DNA from: an uncultured Pelagibacteraceae bacterium
GTDB lineage: Bacteria; Pseudomonadota; Alphaproteobacteria; Pelagibacterales; Pelagibacteraceae
Direction of reading: 5' to 3'
Length of the DNA stretch: 64,000 bases
Assembly: GCA_902611405.1 (NCBI GenBank)
Contig: CACLZL010000001.1
Location: forward strand, 1 to 64,000
The stretch's first letter is position 1, and each line of letters starts with the position of its first letter. Below are positions 39,732-50,969 of this stretch, in pieces. The translations under genes were made by a program, and so were the position numbers. Under the pieces are notes generated by a model. That model did no database searches. It was not told the DNA's origin and saw only the letters and a program-made list of their open reading frames with translations.

Positions 39732-40676
39732 TTAGTGAGATAAAAATTTTTCTGCCTCAAGTGCAGCCATACATCCCATACCTGCAGCGGTTACAGCTTG
39801 TCTAAATGTTTTGTCTTTTACATCTCCAGCTGCATAAACACCAGGAACATTTGTCTCTGTAGAATCTGGTTTAGTAACTAAATAACCCTCATTGTCCATT
39901 TCCAACTGATCTTTAAAAAGTTTAGTTGCAGGATCGTGACCAATTGCAATGAAAACACCATCTAATTTTAATTCTTCTACATTATTTGTTTTTACATTTT
40001 TAATTTTTAAACCTTTAACATTTTTAGGATCTTTATCACCAATTACATCTTCAACTACTGAATCCCAAATAATTTCTATTTTTTTATTTTCCATTAATTT
40101 TTTTTGAAGCATCTTTTCAGCCCTTAGACTATCTCTTCTGTGAATCAATTTTACTTTTGAAGCAAACTTTGTAAGAAACATTGCTTCCTCTACAGCAGCA
40201 TTTCCTCCACCGACTACAGCAACTTCTTTATCTTTAAAAAAGAAACCATCGCATGTAGCACATGCTGAAACTCCAAAACCTCTAAATTCTTGTTCTGATT
40301 TTATATTTAACCATCTAGCTTGTGCCCCAGTAGATATAATAATACTATCAGCAGTGTATTTCTGACCACTATCTCCAATTGCTTCAAATGGTGAACTTTT
40401 TAAATTTACTGATCCAATATGGTCTTCAATCATTTCAGTTCCAACTGCTTTTGCTTGTTCTTTCATTTGATCCATTAACCATGGCCCCTGAATAACTTCA
40501 GAAAATCCTGGATAATTTTCAACATCAGTTGTCGTTGCTAATTGTCCTCCTGGCTCAGATCCATAAACTAAAATAGGATTTAACATTGCACGAGCAGCAT
40601 AAACTGCTGCAGTGTATCCAGCTGGACCTGATCCAATTATTAACACTTTTGTGTGTTTAGTTGGATTTTGACTCAT
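39732..40676 (-). CDS. trxB: thioredoxin reductase
   Basis: A 314-residue flavoenzyme passing electrons from NADPH to thioredoxin. FAD loop I-G-S-G-P-A-G-Y-T-A (14-23), redox pair Cys139 and Cys142 in S-A-C-A-T-C-D-G, NADPH loop V-V-G-G-G-N-A-A-V-E-E-A (about 153-164), and C-terminal FAD block Y-A-A-G-D-V-K-D (about 284-291). Full length. ATG at 40676, divergent from the ELM1-family gene over 21 bases. Confidence 0.96.
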   Translation of the reverse strand: MSQNPTKHTKVLIIGSGPAGYTAAVYAARAMLNPILVYGSEPGGQLATTTDVENYPGFSEVIQGPWLMDQMKEQAKAVGTEMIEDHIGSVNLKSSPFEAIGDSGQKYTADSIIISTGAQARWLNIKSEQEFRGFGVSACATCDGFFFKDKEVAVVGGGNAAVEEAMFLTKFASKVKLIHRRDSLRAEKMLQKKLMENKKIEIIWDSVVEDVIGDKDPKNVKGLKIKNVKTNNVEELKLDGVFIAIGHDPATKLFKDQLEMDNEGYLVTKPDSTETNVPGVYAAGDVKDKTFRQAVTAAGMGCMAALEAEKFLSH

Positions 40677-40697
40677 ATGAAAGCTATATAGTGATTA

Positions 40698-41642
40698 ATG
40701 ACTAAATTAAAAGGTATTTTATTAACTCAAGGTATGCATGGCATGATAAGCCAGGTAGAAGGTTTAGCTAAAGCTTTAGATTTGGATTTTACACACCATA
40801 AGGTTGAACTAAATAATTTTTGGAAAATTGTTCCTCCAAAATTAACTCCAATATCACAAAACGTTTATCAAAAAATAAACGAGTATGATTTTGATGTAAT
40901 TATTTCATGTGGAAGAAAAAGTGTGATTCCCTCAATCCACTTAAAAAATATCTCGAAAAAAAAAGTTTCAAATATTCATATTCAAGATCCAAAGGTAGAT
41001 TTTAATCATTTTGATTTTATTGTTGCTCCCGAACATGATGGGATAAGTGGTACAAATATAATTAAAACAAAAGGTGCAATTCATTATTTAACGGAAAATG
41101 AAATTGAAGAAAATAGAAGTTATTTAAATTCATATATCAAACAGGATAATAGAAAAGTTTGGTGTTTGATAATGGGTGGTCCGACAAAATATTATGACTA
41201 CTCAACAAAAAATATGAAGCATATATTTTCAATTTTTTATAAACTATTGAAAAAACATGATTTTCAACTTGTGGTAATACCTTCAATGAGAACACCATTA
41301 AATACTATACATTATGCAAAAGAGTTTTTTGGAGAAAATCACACTGTGATTATGAATGTTGATAAAAAAGCTTATCTTTCAGCTCTAGCAATTTCGGAAA
41401 ATATAGTTGTTACATGTGATTCCAGCTCAATGATATCTGAAGCTGCTTTAACTGGAAAACCAATTTATGTTGCTAATATTTTACCGAAAAGAAAAGACGT
41501 TAGGTTTCAGAATTTTAGAAATTTATTTAGAGAATTAAATATTACTAGAAACTTAGGTGAAGAAATTGAAAATTGGAACTATCAAAAATTAGATGAAACG
41601 AATAGAGTAGCAAAAATTATTAAAGAAAAAATACAACCCTAA
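40698..41642 (+). CDS. ELM1-family (DUF1022) protein
   Basis: A 314-residue protein of the family named after plant mitochondrial fission factor ELM1, widespread in alphaproteobacteria. The pattern is glycosyltransferase-B-like: an N-terminal half with I-I-S-C-G-R-K-S-V-I-P and a C-terminal half with C-D-S-S-S-M-I-S-E-A-A-L-T-G-K-P-I-Y-V, similar to nucleotide-sugar sites. The bacterial function is not known; a link to envelope sugar chemistry is possible but unproven. Its end overlaps the 2OG oxygenase gene by one base. Confidence 0.78.
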   Translation: MTKLKGILLTQGMHGMISQVEGLAKALDLDFTHHKVELNNFWKIVPPKLTPISQNVYQKINEYDFDVIISCGRKSVIPSIHLKNISKKKVSNIHIQDPKVDFNHFDFIVAPEHDGISGTNIIKTKGAIHYLTENEIEENRSYLNSYIKQDNRKVWCLIMGGPTKYYDYSTKNMKHIFSIFYKLLKKHDFQLVVIPSMRTPLNTIHYAKEFFGENHTVIMNVDKKAYLSALAISENIVVTCDSSSMISEAALTGKPIYVANILPKRKDVRFQNFRNLFRELNITRNLGEEIENWNYQKLDETNRVAKIIKEKIQP

Positions 41643-42307
41643 TGTCATTTTTAAATTCTATTAAAAACAATTCAAAAGAACATAATTTTCCATTTAATCA
41701 TTGGGAGTATAGCGATGCCTTGTCAGAAGATGCTATTGATGAAATAGTCAAAGCTGACATTCCTGATGTGAGTAAACATAATCTTAATTATGATGGAACA
41801 AGAGCAATAGATGGTGGAGCTGCAGAATTTAGAAAAGGTATAGCTTCAGGTGGACAAGCAATAAAGTTTAGATGTTTTATTAATAAAGAAAACTCATCTC
41901 AATTTCCAAATTTAGTAAAATTTATAAATGAACTTCAGTCTAAAGAAACATATGAAACAATTTCTAAAATGATAAATAAAGATTTATCAAATTCCTATGT
42001 AAGGGTTGAGGTTATATGTGACCGAGAAGGTTTTTGGTTAAAACCTCATTGCGATATAAAAGAAAAACTTATGTCAGGCTTAATATTTGTTAATAAAACA
42101 AATGAGTCTGAAGATTTAGGAACTGATTTTTACAATGAAAAATTAGAAAAGGTTAAGACTCTTCCTTACAAACATAATTATGGTTATCTTTTTACTAGTG
42201 GACCAAACACATGGCATGGTATGGAAAAGAAAAAGATCGTTAAAGAAAGACGATGTATTCAAGTAAATTATGTTACCTTTGAAACTGATTGGAAAGTAAA
42301 TTCCTAA
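41642..42307 (+). CDS. 2OG-Fe(II) oxygenase-like protein
   Basis: A 221-residue double-stranded beta-helix protein. The iron triad is visible as His136-x-Asp138 in L-K-P-H-C-D-I and His192 in N-T-W-H-G-M, and the 2-oxoglutarate arginine is probably Arg204 in [10 protein letters not shown]. Spacing fits Fe(II)/2-oxoglutarate dioxygenases of the prolyl-hydroxylase group. The substrate is unknown. It is coupled to the ELM1-family gene by a TAATG junction and ends overlapping the carB stop by four bases. Confidence 0.78.
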   Translation: MSFLNSIKNNSKEHNFPFNHWEYSDALSEDAIDEIVKADIPDVSKHNLNYDGTRAIDGGAAEFRKGIASGGQAIKFRCFINKENSSQFPNLVKFINELQSKETYETISKMINKDLSNSYVRVEVICDREGFWLKPHCDIKEKLMSGLIFVNKTNESEDLGTDFYNEKLEKVKTLPYKHNYGYLFTSGPNTWHGMEKKKIVKERRCIQVNYVTFETDWKVNS

Positions 42308-45300
42308 ATTTCCTGAAGAGAAGTCACTTCTAATTTTTTTGTTTTTAGTGATCTAATTGCCTCTAAACATGCTTGAGCAGTAGACATATTAGTACAATAA
42401 GGAACTTTATTTTTAAGTGCTGCTCTTCTAATAGCGATAGCATCACTCACTCTATACTCTCTTTTCCCACCGCCCGTATTAATAACGAGTGCAATTTTTT
42501 TAGAGTCCAAGACATCAACAATATGAGGAGATCCTGTGCTTACTTTATTTATAATTTTACATTTCATTCCATGTTTTCGAATATATTCAGCAGTTCCTCT
42601 AGTTGCGCATAAAGTAAAATTAAGTTTGAGAAGTTCTTTTGCTAAGTCTATTCCTTCATCTTTATGACTATTTTTGAGAGATATAAAAGTAAGTCCTTGT
42701 TTTGGTAATGAGTTAGCTGCTGCGATTTGACTTTTGGCAAAAGCCATTCCAAAATTTTTATCAAATCCCATAACCTCCCCGGTTGATTTCATTTCAGGTC
42801 CTAACAATAAGTCACTGTATGGAAATTTATTAAATGGGAATACAGCTTCTTTAACTGCATACATACCTTTAGATTTATCTTTTAAATTAAACTTAGATAA
42901 CTTTTCACCAGCCATTACTCTTGATGCTATTTTAGCTAATGGCAATCCTTTTGCTTTTGATACGAAAGGAACTGTTCGACTAGCTCTAGGGTTTACTTCG
43001 ATGACGTAAATTTCATCTTTTTTAATTGCAAACTGTATATTCATGAAACCTTTAACATTTAAAGCTATCGCTAATTTTTTAGTTTGATTTTCTATTTCTT
43101 TTAGAAGGTAAGGTTTAATTGATACAGGGGGTAGGCAACATGCGGAGTCTCCTGAATGAATTCCTGCTTCTTCAATATGTTGCATAATACCTGCAACATG
43201 AACCTTTTTTCCATCTGATATGGCATCAACATCTACTTCCATTGCATGATCGATAAATTTATCAATCAAAATTGGATTTTCTTCTGCTGCTTTAAATGCC
43301 TCTTCAACAAATTTTTTAAGCTGATTTTTTTCATGAACAATCTCCATTGCTCTTCCGCCCAAAACATAAGAGGGCCTTACCATTAATGGTAACCCTATTT
43401 TATCGGAAATTTTTATTGCCTGATTAAATGTCTTTGCAATTCCACTCTCTGCCTGTTTAAGTTTTAGTTTATTTAATAAATTTCTAAATCGGTCTCTATC
43501 TTCTGCTAAATCGATCGATGTATATTGCGTTCCTAAAATTGGAAGCTTGTTGTCATGTAAAAATTTCGCAAGTTTAATTGGCGTTTGTCCACCAAACTGA
43601 GCTATCACACCTATTAGATTTCCTTTTTCTTGTTCTTTTTTAATTATGTTAAAAACGTACTCTTCTTTTAAAGGTTCAAAGTATAATCGATCACTTGTAT
43701 CATAGTCTGTTGATACTGTTTCAGGGTTACAATTTACCATTATTGTCTCAAAACCAGCGTCTTTTAATGAAAAACTAGCCTGACAACAGCAATAATCAAA
43801 CTCAATCCCTTGACCAATTCTATTTGGTCCTCCTCCAAGAATAATTATTTTTTTCTTATTAGATGGATCAGCTTCACATTCTGAGTTAATTGAAAAATTT
43901 CTTTGATAAGTTGAGTACATATATGGAGTAAAAGATTTGAATTCAGCCGCACAAGTATCTACTTTTTTATAAACTGGGAGTATTTTAAGTGCTGATCTTT
44001 TTCTTCTAACAACGTCTTCAGAAGTTTTAGTTAATTCTGAAAGTTTTTTATCTGAAAACCCTATTGATTTTATTCTATTAAATTCTATATAATCTTTAGG
44101 AAGTCCCTTACTTTTAATCTGTTTTTCACAATCAATTATTTCTTTAATTCGTTCTAAAAACCAAGGGTCAATTTTGGATAAATTATATATTTTTTTTAAA
44201 TTTATTTTTTTTCTAATCGCTTCTGCTACTAGTAATATCTTATTTGGAATAGTTTCTTTAAGCTTCTTTTCAATTTGTTTTTTATTTAAATCAAAAATTC
44301 TATCTAAACCTGAAAAACCAGTTTCAAGAGATACTAGTGCCTTTTGCAGAGATTCCTTAAAGTTTCTTCCAATAGCCATTGCTTCACCCACTGATTTCAT
44401 AGATGTTCCTAAAGTTGCGGGAGAGGTCGAAAATTTTTCAAAAGTAAATCTTGGAATTTTCGTTACAACATAATCTATACTAGGCTCAAACGATGCAGGT
44501 GTAACTTTAGTTATTTCATTTTTTAATTCATCCAAAGTATAACCGACTGCTAATTTAGCAGCAACTTTTGCAATTGGAAATCCGGTTGCTTTTGATGCAA
44601 GTGCTGATGATCTTGATACACGTGGATTCATTTCAATGACAACCATTCGTCCATTTTTAGGATTGATAGCAAACTGAACATTTGATCCTCCAGTTTCAAC
44701 TCCAATTTTTCTTAAACATGCAATAGATGCATTTCTCATTACCTGGTACTCTTTATCAGTAAGAGTGAGAGCAGGCGCAATTGTGACTGAGTCACCAGTA
44801 TGAATTCCCATCGGATCTATATTTTCAATAGAGCAAATTATGATACAATTATCTTTCTTATCTCTTACCACCTCCATTTCAAATTCTTTCCAACCTTCCA
44901 AACATTCCTCAACAAGAACTTGGGTTACAGGAGACTCGTGCAATCCATTTTTAACAATCTTAAAATAATCTTTTTTAGTTTTAGCTATTCCTCCGCCGAG
45001 TCCACCAAGTGTAAATGCAGGTCTTATAATTGCAGGTAAACCAATTTTTTTTAATACTTTTGATGCTTGTTTATTGTTATTGATAATTTCAGATTTTGGT
45101 AAATCTAAACCAATATCAATCATATTTTTTCTAAACTTCTTTCTGTCTTCAGCGTTAGAAATTGCCTTAGAATTAGCTCCAATCAATTCTATTTTGTATT
45201 TTTTTAAAACTCCTTTTTTCTCAGCTTCCATTGCAAGATTAAGAGCAGTTTGACCGCCCATCGTTGGCAGGATTGCATCTGGCCTTTCCTTTTTGAGGAT

Positions 45301-45528
45301 TTTTTCTAATACATCAAGTGTAATGGGCTCAATGTAAGTTTTATCCGCAACATCTGGATCTGTCATTATGGTTGCAGGATTAGAGTTAATTAAAACTACT
45401 TTATAACCCTCATCTTTCAGAGCTTTACATGCTTGCGTTCCCGAATAATCAAATTCACATGCTTGTCCTATAATTATTGGACCAGCTCCTACAACTAGTA
45501 TTTTTTTAATATCTTTTCTTTTTGGCAT
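42304..45528 (-). CDS. carB: carbamoyl-phosphate synthase large subunit
   Basis: A 1074-residue enzyme that makes carbamoyl phosphate for arginine and pyrimidines. Two homologous ATP-grasp halves are evident: the first begins [17 protein letters not shown] (about 14-30), the second repeats [16 protein letters not shown] (about 565-580). The allosteric domain follows near 940-1074. Full length by comparison with about 1073 in E. coli. Its 5' end overlaps carA by 23 bases. Confidence 0.97.
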   Translation of the reverse strand: MPKRKDIKKILVVGAGPIIIGQACEFDYSGTQACKALKDEGYKVVLINSNPATIMTDPDVADKTYIEPITLDVLEKILKKERPDAILPTMGGQTALNLAMEAEKKGVLKKYKIELIGANSKAISNAEDRKKFRKNMIDIGLDLPKSEIINNNKQASKVLKKIGLPAIIRPAFTLGGLGGGIAKTKKDYFKIVKNGLHESPVTQVLVEECLEGWKEFEMEVVRDKKDNCIIICSIENIDPMGIHTGDSVTIAPALTLTDKEYQVMRNASIACLRKIGVETGGSNVQFAINPKNGRMVVIEMNPRVSRSSALASKATGFPIAKVAAKLAVGYTLDELKNEITKVTPASFEPSIDYVVTKIPRFTFEKFSTSPATLGTSMKSVGEAMAIGRNFKESLQKALVSLETGFSGLDRIFDLNKKQIEKKLKETIPNKILLVAEAIRKKINLKKIYNLSKIDPWFLERIKEIIDCEKQIKSKGLPKDYIEFNRIKSIGFSDKKLSELTKTSEDVVRRKRSALKILPVYKKVDTCAAEFKSFTPYMYSTYQRNFSINSECEADPSNKKKIIILGGGPNRIGQGIEFDYCCCQASFSLKDAGFETIMVNCNPETVSTDYDTSDRLYFEPLKEEYVFNIIKKEQEKGNLIGVIAQFGGQTPIKLAKFLHDNKLPILGTQYTSIDLAEDRDRFRNLLNKLKLKQAESGIAKTFNQAIKISDKIGLPLMVRPSYVLGGRAMEIVHEKNQLKKFVEEAFKAAEENPILIDKFIDHAMEVDVDAISDGKKVHVAGIMQHIEEAGIHSGDSACCLPPVSIKPYLLKEIENQTKKLAIALNVKGFMNIQFAIKKDEIYVIEVNPRASRTVPFVSKAKGLPLAKIASRVMAGEKLSKFNLKDKSKGMYAVKEAVFPFNKFPYSDLLLGPEMKSTGEVMGFDKNFGMAFAKSQIAAANSLPKQGLTFISLKNSHKDEGIDLAKELLKLNFTLCATRGTAEYIRKHGMKCKIINKVSTGSPHIVDVLDSKKIALVINTGGGKREYRVSDAIAIRRAALKNKVPYCTNMSTAQACLEAIRSLKTKKLEVTSLQEI

Positions 45529-46702
45529 TTTTTTTCATGTTGTTAATAAATTCTTGAAACAAATAAACACTATCTTGAGGTCCAGGATTAGATTCCGGAT
45601 GATATTGAACTGAAAATATTGGTTTATTTTTAAGCCTTATTCCTTCAATAGTATTATCAAAAAGAGATTTGTGAGTTACTTCAATTTTTTTTGGTAAAGT
45701 TTCTTCAACTACTACAAATCCATGATTTTGACTGGTAATTTCAACTTTGTCATGTACTAAATTTATAACAGGATGGTTTGCACCTCGATGTCCTAACTTC
45801 ATTTTTTTTGTTTTGCCACCTAAAGCTAATGCTAAAATTTGATGACCTAAGCAAATACCAAATATAGGTAAATTTTTTTTTATAAGTTCATTAATTATTG
45901 TGATTGAATATTTTCCTGTTGCAGCTGGATCTCCTGGTCCATTAGATAAAAAAATTCCATTTGGTTTCAAACTTAGTATTTTTTGTGCATTTGTCTTACA
46001 GGAAACAACAGTAACTTTACAGTTGAAGTCAGAGAAATATCTTAAAATATTTTTTTTAATTCCATAATCAACAGCAACCACATGGAATAAATTTTTATTA
46101 TTCTTTTTATATCCTGTCTCTTTTTTCCAGGTTTGAAGACCTCTCCAAGTATAATTTTTCTTAGTTGAAACTACTTGTGCAAGATCTAAATTTTTTAATC
46201 CACTCCATTTAATTGTAGTATTCGTTAGTTTACTAATATTAAATTTTCCATTTTTTGAATAAGATATAGTTCCCTTGGGTGCTCCCTTATCTCTTATAAA
46301 GTTTGTAAGGCTTCTTGTATCTAAGCCAGTAATCCCAACAATTTTATTTTTTTTTAGCCAAGCATCTAAATGTAAAAAAGATCTATAGTTTGAAGGCGAA
46401 GTTATCTCAGAGTTAATTATTACTCCTTTTGCCCATATTTTATCTGACTCATGATCCTCTTTATTGGTGCCAACATTTCCAATATGTGGAAAGGTAAAGT
46501 TAATTATCTGACCTGCATATGAGGGATCAGAAATGATTTCCTGATAGCCTGTTAAGGATGTGTTAAAACAAACTTCACCTGTAGCTTCTCCTTGGTATCC
46601 AATTCCAATTCCCTTAAATACCTTTTTGTTTTCAAGAACTAAAACGCCTGTATTGATTTGAGATTTTATTTTTGAGTTAGTTTTTTTTGCTTTTTCGATC
46701 AA
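45506..46702 (-). CDS. carA: carbamoyl-phosphate synthase small subunit
   Basis: A 398-residue glutamine amidotransferase subunit that delivers ammonia to CarB. The N-terminal CPSase domain has [11 protein letters not shown], the amidotransferase part has L-S-N-G-P-G-D-P, the nucleophile Cys in G-I-C-L-G-H-Q, and the catalytic pair in Y-H-P-E-S-N-P-G-P. The start seems to be a TTG at 46702 with GAG upstream: the preceding in-frame codon is TAA and no ATG or GTG follows before conserved sequence. Overlaps carB. Confidence 0.95.
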   Translation of the reverse strand: MIEKAKKTNSKIKSQINTGVLVLENKKVFKGIGIGYQGEATGEVCFNTSLTGYQEIISDPSYAGQIINFTFPHIGNVGTNKEDHESDKIWAKGVIINSEITSPSNYRSFLHLDAWLKKNKIVGITGLDTRSLTNFIRDKGAPKGTISYSKNGKFNISKLTNTTIKWSGLKNLDLAQVVSTKKNYTWRGLQTWKKETGYKKNNKNLFHVVAVDYGIKKNILRYFSDFNCKVTVVSCKTNAQKILSLKPNGIFLSNGPGDPAATGKYSITIINELIKKNLPIFGICLGHQILALALGGKTKKMKLGHRGANHPVINLVHDKVEITSQNHGFVVVEETLPKKIEVTHKSLFDNTIEGIRLKNKPIFSVQYHPESNPGPQDSVYLFQEFINNMKKNAKKKRY

Positions 46703-46828
46703 TTACAACTCATGAGTTAAAGGTTAATACAATAAATGCATTATTATCGCAACAGAGATGTAATATAAAATTGTAAAAAAACAATTTTTCTTTTGAAGAA
46801 TTTTATCTTTGCAGTAGATTAAAAAATT

Positions 46829-47290
46829 ATGTCATTAAAAGAGACTATCGAAAACGAATACAAAAATGCTTTAAAATCTAAAGACAAAAATAAAATATCA
46901 ACCTATAGGTTAATATTATCTTCTATAAAAGATTTAGATATTGTTAATAGATCGGGACCAAATAAAAAAGATACTGATGACGAAGATATTAAGAAGCTTT
47001 TAAAAAAAATGGTTAAACAAAGAGCCGAATCAATCGACATTTATAAAAAAAATAACAGGTCTGACCTTTTAGAAGTTGAGCAAAATGAGTATGATATTTT
47101 GACAGGATTTCTGCCTAAACAACTCGGGGAAGAGGAAACCAAGAAAATTTGTTCAGATATAATTTTAAAACTTGGTGCAAATTCTATCAAAGATATAGGA
47201 AAAGTAATGGGTGAATTAAAAAAGACTTATGCCGATGAAATTGATTTTGCAAAAGCGGGTTCTATAATTAAAAATTTGTTAAACAAATAA
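46829..47290 (+). CDS. GatB/YqeY domain protein
   Basis: A 153-residue protein of the YqeY family, resembling the tail domain of the GatB amidotransferase subunit. Typical blocks: Y-R-L-I-L-S-S-I-K (about 26-34), a middle E-x-x-x-L-x-x-F-L-P-K-Q-L segment (about 87-99), and the C-terminal I-G-K-V-M-G-E-L-K-K-T-Y (about 122-133). The role is uncertain; it may bind tRNA. Position before dnaG and rpoD is the alphaproteobacterial arrangement. Joined to dnaG by TAATG. Confidence 0.85.
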   Translation: MSLKETIENEYKNALKSKDKNKISTYRLILSSIKDLDIVNRSGPNKKDTDDEDIKKLLKKMVKQRAESIDIYKKNNRSDLLEVEQNEYDILTGFLPKQLGEEETKKICSDIILKLGANSIKDIGKVMGELKKTYADEIDFAKAGSIIKNLLNK

Positions 47291-49062
47291 TGAAATATCC
47301 AAAAGAGTACCTCGATGAAATTAAGGCAAGATTAAAAGTTTCAACAGTTGTATCTAAAACTGTTTCACTAAAGAAAAGAGGAAAAGAATTTGTTGGATTA
47401 TCTCCTTTTAAAAATGAAAAAACTCCGTCATTTACTGTTAACGATGAAAAAGAATTTTATCATTGTTTTGCAACTTCTGAGCATGGAAATATTTTTGATT
47501 TTGTAATGAAAATTCAGAATTTAAAATTTGGTGAAGCTGTTAAATATTTAGCCCAATCAGCTGGTATGCAGCCTTATATTTTTTCAAGACAAGATGAGGA
47601 AAGAGAAAAAAAATGGAATGAATATAAGTCTATTTATAATCAATATGTTGATTATTATCATAATGAATTATTAAAAAATGAAAATTTTTCTGTAGCTAGA
47701 GATTATTTGAAAAATAGATCTTTAGGGAGAGAAGAAGTAAAAAAATTTAAAATAGGTTATATAGAAAAAAATCCAAGCTTTTTTGATAAATTAATAAATG
47801 ATTATAGTGAAGAAACATTAGTTGATACAGGACTGTTTTATTTTGACGAGAAAAGGAAAATTTTTATTGAAAGATTCAGGGGTAGATTAATTTTCCCAAT
47901 AAATAATATCTCAGGATATCCAATTGCTTTAGGTGGAAGGATAATTGAAAATTTAGATTATTTAGCAAAATATATAAATTCTCCTGAAACAATTTTTTTT
48001 AAAAAAGGATCTAACTTATATAACTTAGATTTAGCTAGAAAACTTTCAAACAAAATTGATCACATTTATTTAGTTGAAGGGTATATGGACGTGGTGGGAC
48101 TAGCGAAAAATGGAATTAATAATGTTGTAGCAAATCTTGGCACATCTTTGACTAATAAACAAATTTTAATTCTTAATCAGTTTTTTGATGATATTATCAT
48201 TTGTTTCGATGGTGACGAGAGTGGTTACAATGCAGCTTTGAGAGCAGCTGAAAATGCAATTAAAGAATTGAAGCCTGAAAAACAAATATCTTTTTTATTT
48301 TTACCAGATAAAGAGGATCCAGATAGTTATGTAAACAAAAATGGCAAAGCAAATTTTGTAGATTTTACAAAGCAAAGCAAATTATCTATTCATCAATTTA
48401 TTTTTGGTCATTATAAAAAGCAAACTACAAACAACCCATCTTCTATGGCTATTTTTGAAAAAAAATTAAGAAGTGTTGCCTATACTATTAAAGATGAATT
48501 TATTAAAAAATATGTATTAGAATATTTTTTAGAAAGAATTGATGAATTAACCCCACATTCTAACCAAACTAATAAAAGGTATATTAAAAAAACGAAATCA
48601 CTTGAAAGCACTAAGAAATATTTTAATGAAAGCAAGTCTTTAACAGGAGTTGAGCTAAAAGAAATTTCTTTACTTTATATAATAATAAATAATTTAAATT
48701 TATTGCAAGAAAATATACATTTAATTGAAAACATTAAAGTTTTTACTGAAGTTAATAAGAAAATTTACGAACTATTGATTGAAAAACTTAAATCTGACAA
48801 AAAAGTCAAAATCGAGGATCTAAATTTAGATATTCAATTAATGGAAAAAATAAATAAGTTTGCTCCAATCAAACATATTGTTAAAAATAAATTAAACGAT
48901 GATCAAAAAATTATTGAATTGATAGATGATATCTCCAGAGATTTAATCAATTATGATCTGGAGTTTAGAATTCAGGAATTAGAATCGAAGTTTTCAGTTG
49001 ATATGAGTGAGACTACATTTAATGAGCTAAAAGAGCTCAAAAAAAAGCAAAATCTCAACTAA
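47290..49062 (+). CDS. dnaG: DNA primase, with degenerate zinc-binding motif
   Basis: A 590-residue primase that makes RNA primers at the replication fork. The N-terminal domain matches the CHC2 fold (E-K-T-P-S-F at 43-48), but the four zinc ligands of E. coli (C40, H43, C61, C64) align to S38, K41, C59 and T62, so only one remains. The TOPRIM core is intact: V-E-G-Y-M-D-V (about 265-271) and C-F-D-G-D-E-S-G (about 306-313). The C-terminal helicase-binding region is present. I recall similar losses in other alphaproteobacterial primases, so it may be a lineage trait. Confidence 0.95.
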   Translation: MKYPKEYLDEIKARLKVSTVVSKTVSLKKRGKEFVGLSPFKNEKTPSFTVNDEKEFYHCFATSEHGNIFDFVMKIQNLKFGEAVKYLAQSAGMQPYIFSRQDEEREKKWNEYKSIYNQYVDYYHNELLKNENFSVARDYLKNRSLGREEVKKFKIGYIEKNPSFFDKLINDYSEETLVDTGLFYFDEKRKIFIERFRGRLIFPINNISGYPIALGGRIIENLDYLAKYINSPETIFFKKGSNLYNLDLARKLSNKIDHIYLVEGYMDVVGLAKNGINNVVANLGTSLTNKQILILNQFFDDIIICFDGDESGYNAALRAAENAIKELKPEKQISFLFLPDKEDPDSYVNKNGKANFVDFTKQSKLSIHQFIFGHYKKQTTNNPSSMAIFEKKLRSVAYTIKDEFIKKYVLEYFLERIDELTPHSNQTNKRYIKKTKSLESTKKYFNESKSLTGVELKEISLLYIIINNLNLLQENIHLIENIKVFTEVNKKIYELLIEKLKSDKKVKIEDLNLDIQLMEKINKFAPIKHIVKNKLNDDQKIIELIDDISRDLINYDLEFRIQELESKFSVDMSETTFNELKELKKKQNLN

Positions 49063-49089
49063 ACTGACTAAATTAGTAATGGATTTTTG

Positions 49090-49095
49090 TATAAT
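49090..49095 (+). promoter_or_regulatory. possible -10 element before rpoD
   Basis: A perfect TATAAT lies 35 bases before the rpoD GTG start, in the 67-base gap after dnaG. The best upstream partner is a poor CTGACT at 49064-49069 with a long spacer of 20. In such AT-rich sequence a TATAAT is expected by chance fairly often, so this is weak. Confidence 0.3.
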
Positions 49096-49129
49096 TGACA
49101 TTATATAAGACTTCCAAACTCAAAATACT

Positions 49130-50953
49130 GTGGAAAGAATTATTACAAAATCATTTGCTAGATTGATGGGTCGAGGAACCCACAGAGGTTTTATAACTTA
49201 CGAGGAATTAACCAAGTCTTTAGGTAAAAGAAATTTATCTGATGAAAATCTAGCTCAAGCATTTATTCATATTTTGGATGAAAATATTACTTTAGTTGCA
49301 AAAAAATCTGACTTTAAAGTTTTACGAAAAAAAGAAAATACAAACAAAGAGGATGGTAAAACGATCGAAAAAAGTGATGACCCAATTAGAATGTATTTGA
49401 GAGAAATGGGGGGTGTTGAATTACTTTCTAGAGAAGGTGAGATTGCAATTGCAAAAAGAATTGAAGCAGGAAAAGATGTAATGCTTATTGCACTTTCCCA
49501 GAGCCCGATAACTGCCCAACAGTTTTTTGAGTGGAACAACCAATTACAAAAAGATGAAATTTTAGTTAGAGAAATAATTGATATTGATACCAACTATATG
49601 GAAGATGAAACAACAGGACCAAGTGCAAAGCAAAAAAATTCAGGCGAAACTGATAAAGAAGAAAATTCAACAGATGAAGATGATGATTTTAATCCAACCC
49701 TTGCGGCAATGGAAACGGAAATTAAACCAAAGGTATTAAAGACAGTTAACACTCTAACAAAAGAGTATACAAAATTAATAAAGTACCAAAAAGAAAAGTT
49801 AGAATGTGTGTTAAAATCTCAGAACTTTTCACCGGCAAAAGAAAAAGGATACGAAAAAATTGTTAATGATATTTTAGAAAATATTAAATCTCTTCAACTG
49901 TCTCCATCAGTTTTAGAGGAACTTGTGCAAAAACATTATGTTGAAAATAAAAAAATAATTTCTTTAGAAGGTAATCTTTTAAGACTTGCAATGGATCACC
50001 AAATATCAAGAAATGAATTTATAAAGTTTTATGTTGGAAACGAAATTAATCCTAATCTTAAAAAGTTTTTAGATACAAATTCACTTTGGAAACAATTTTT
50101 CACAAAAAATAAAGAGGAATTTAAAAATATTAGAGAGAGATTAGTAGAAATTAGTCACAAACTAGGAATTTCAGTTACTGATTTTAAAAAACTAGTGAGT
50201 AGAGTTCAAAAGGGGGAGAAAGAATCTAGGATAGCAAAAAAAGAGATGGTAGAGGCTAATCTTAGATTGGTTATTTCAATAGCCAAAAAATATACTAATA
50301 GAGGATTGCAATTCCTAGATTTAATCCAAGAAGGGAATATTGGTTTAATGAAGGCTGTAGATAAATTTGAATATAGAAGAGGATATAAATTTTCTACATA
50401 TGCAACGTGGTGGATAAGACAAGCAATTACAAGATCGATTGCTGATCAGGCAAGAACAATTCGAATTCCTGTACATATGATTGAAACAATAAATAAAATT
50501 GTAAGAACACAAAGACTTATTTTAAGTGAATTTGGCAGAGAGGCCACACCAGAGGAACTGGCCCAAAAGCTTAGAATGCCTTTAGATAAAGTTAGAAAAG
50601 TTCTAAAAATCTCTAAAGAACCTGTATCGCTTGAAAAACCAGTTGGAGATGAAGAAGATAGTAGCTTAGGAGATTTTATTGAAGATACTAAAGCTCTGGC
50701 TCCTTTAGAGCAAGCAATTAAATCTAATCTTGGAGAAGCAACTACTAAAATTTTATCAACACTTACTCCTAGAGAGGAAAGAGTTTTAAGAATGAGATTT
50801 GGAGTTGGGATGAATACTGATCATACCTTAGAAGAAGTGGGACTTCAATTTTCAGTTACAAGAGAAAGAATTAGACAAATTGAAGCTAAAGCACTTAGAA
50901 AATTAAAACATCCAAGCAGATCAAAACAGCTTAAAAGTTTTTTAGAGAGTTAA
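49130..50953 (+). CDS. rpoD: RNA polymerase primary sigma factor RpoD
   Basis: A 607-residue sigma-70. Region 1.1 occupies the first 80 residues, region 1.2 has [11 protein letters not shown] (about 85-95), regions 2.1-2.4 include [17 protein letters not shown] and [15 protein letters not shown], and region 4.2 ends the protein with [21 protein letters not shown] start at 49130 gives M-E-R-I-I-T-K. Downstream tRNA begins 16 bases after the stop, so co-transcription is possible. Confidence 0.97.
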   Translation: MERIITKSFARLMGRGTHRGFITYEELTKSLGKRNLSDENLAQAFIHILDENITLVAKKSDFKVLRKKENTNKEDGKTIEKSDDPIRMYLREMGGVELLSREGEIAIAKRIEAGKDVMLIALSQSPITAQQFFEWNNQLQKDEILVREIIDIDTNYMEDETTGPSAKQKNSGETDKEENSTDEDDDFNPTLAAMETEIKPKVLKTVNTLTKEYTKLIKYQKEKLECVLKSQNFSPAKEKGYEKIVNDILENIKSLQLSPSVLEELVQKHYVENKKIISLEGNLLRLAMDHQISRNEFIKFYVGNEINPNLKKFLDTNSLWKQFFTKNKEEFKNIRERLVEISHKLGISVTDFKKLVSRVQKGEKESRIAKKEMVEANLRLVISIAKKYTNRGLQFLDLIQEGNIGLMKAVDKFEYRRGYKFSTYATWWIRQAITRSIADQARTIRIPVHMIETINKIVRTQRLILSEFGREATPEELAQKLRMPLDKVRKVLKISKEPVSLEKPVGDEEDSSLGDFIEDTKALAPLEQAIKSNLGEATTKILSTLTPREERVLRMRFGVGMNTDHTLEEVGLQFSVTRERIRQIEAKALRKLKHPSRSKQLKSFLES

Positions 50954-50969
50954 ATTAAACAACACAACT

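Noticed and set aside
42373-45039. Several plus-strand open frames of 79-99 codons within carB
   Set aside because: They are antisense to a well-supported 1074-residue gene, have no family motifs and odd composition, so they are shadows.
46707-46718. Perfect 12-base palindrome AACTCATGAGTT just upstream of carA
   Set aside because: Palindromes of this size are expected several times by chance in 64 kb, and no second copy or known regulator site was seen. It may simply include the carA ribosome site.
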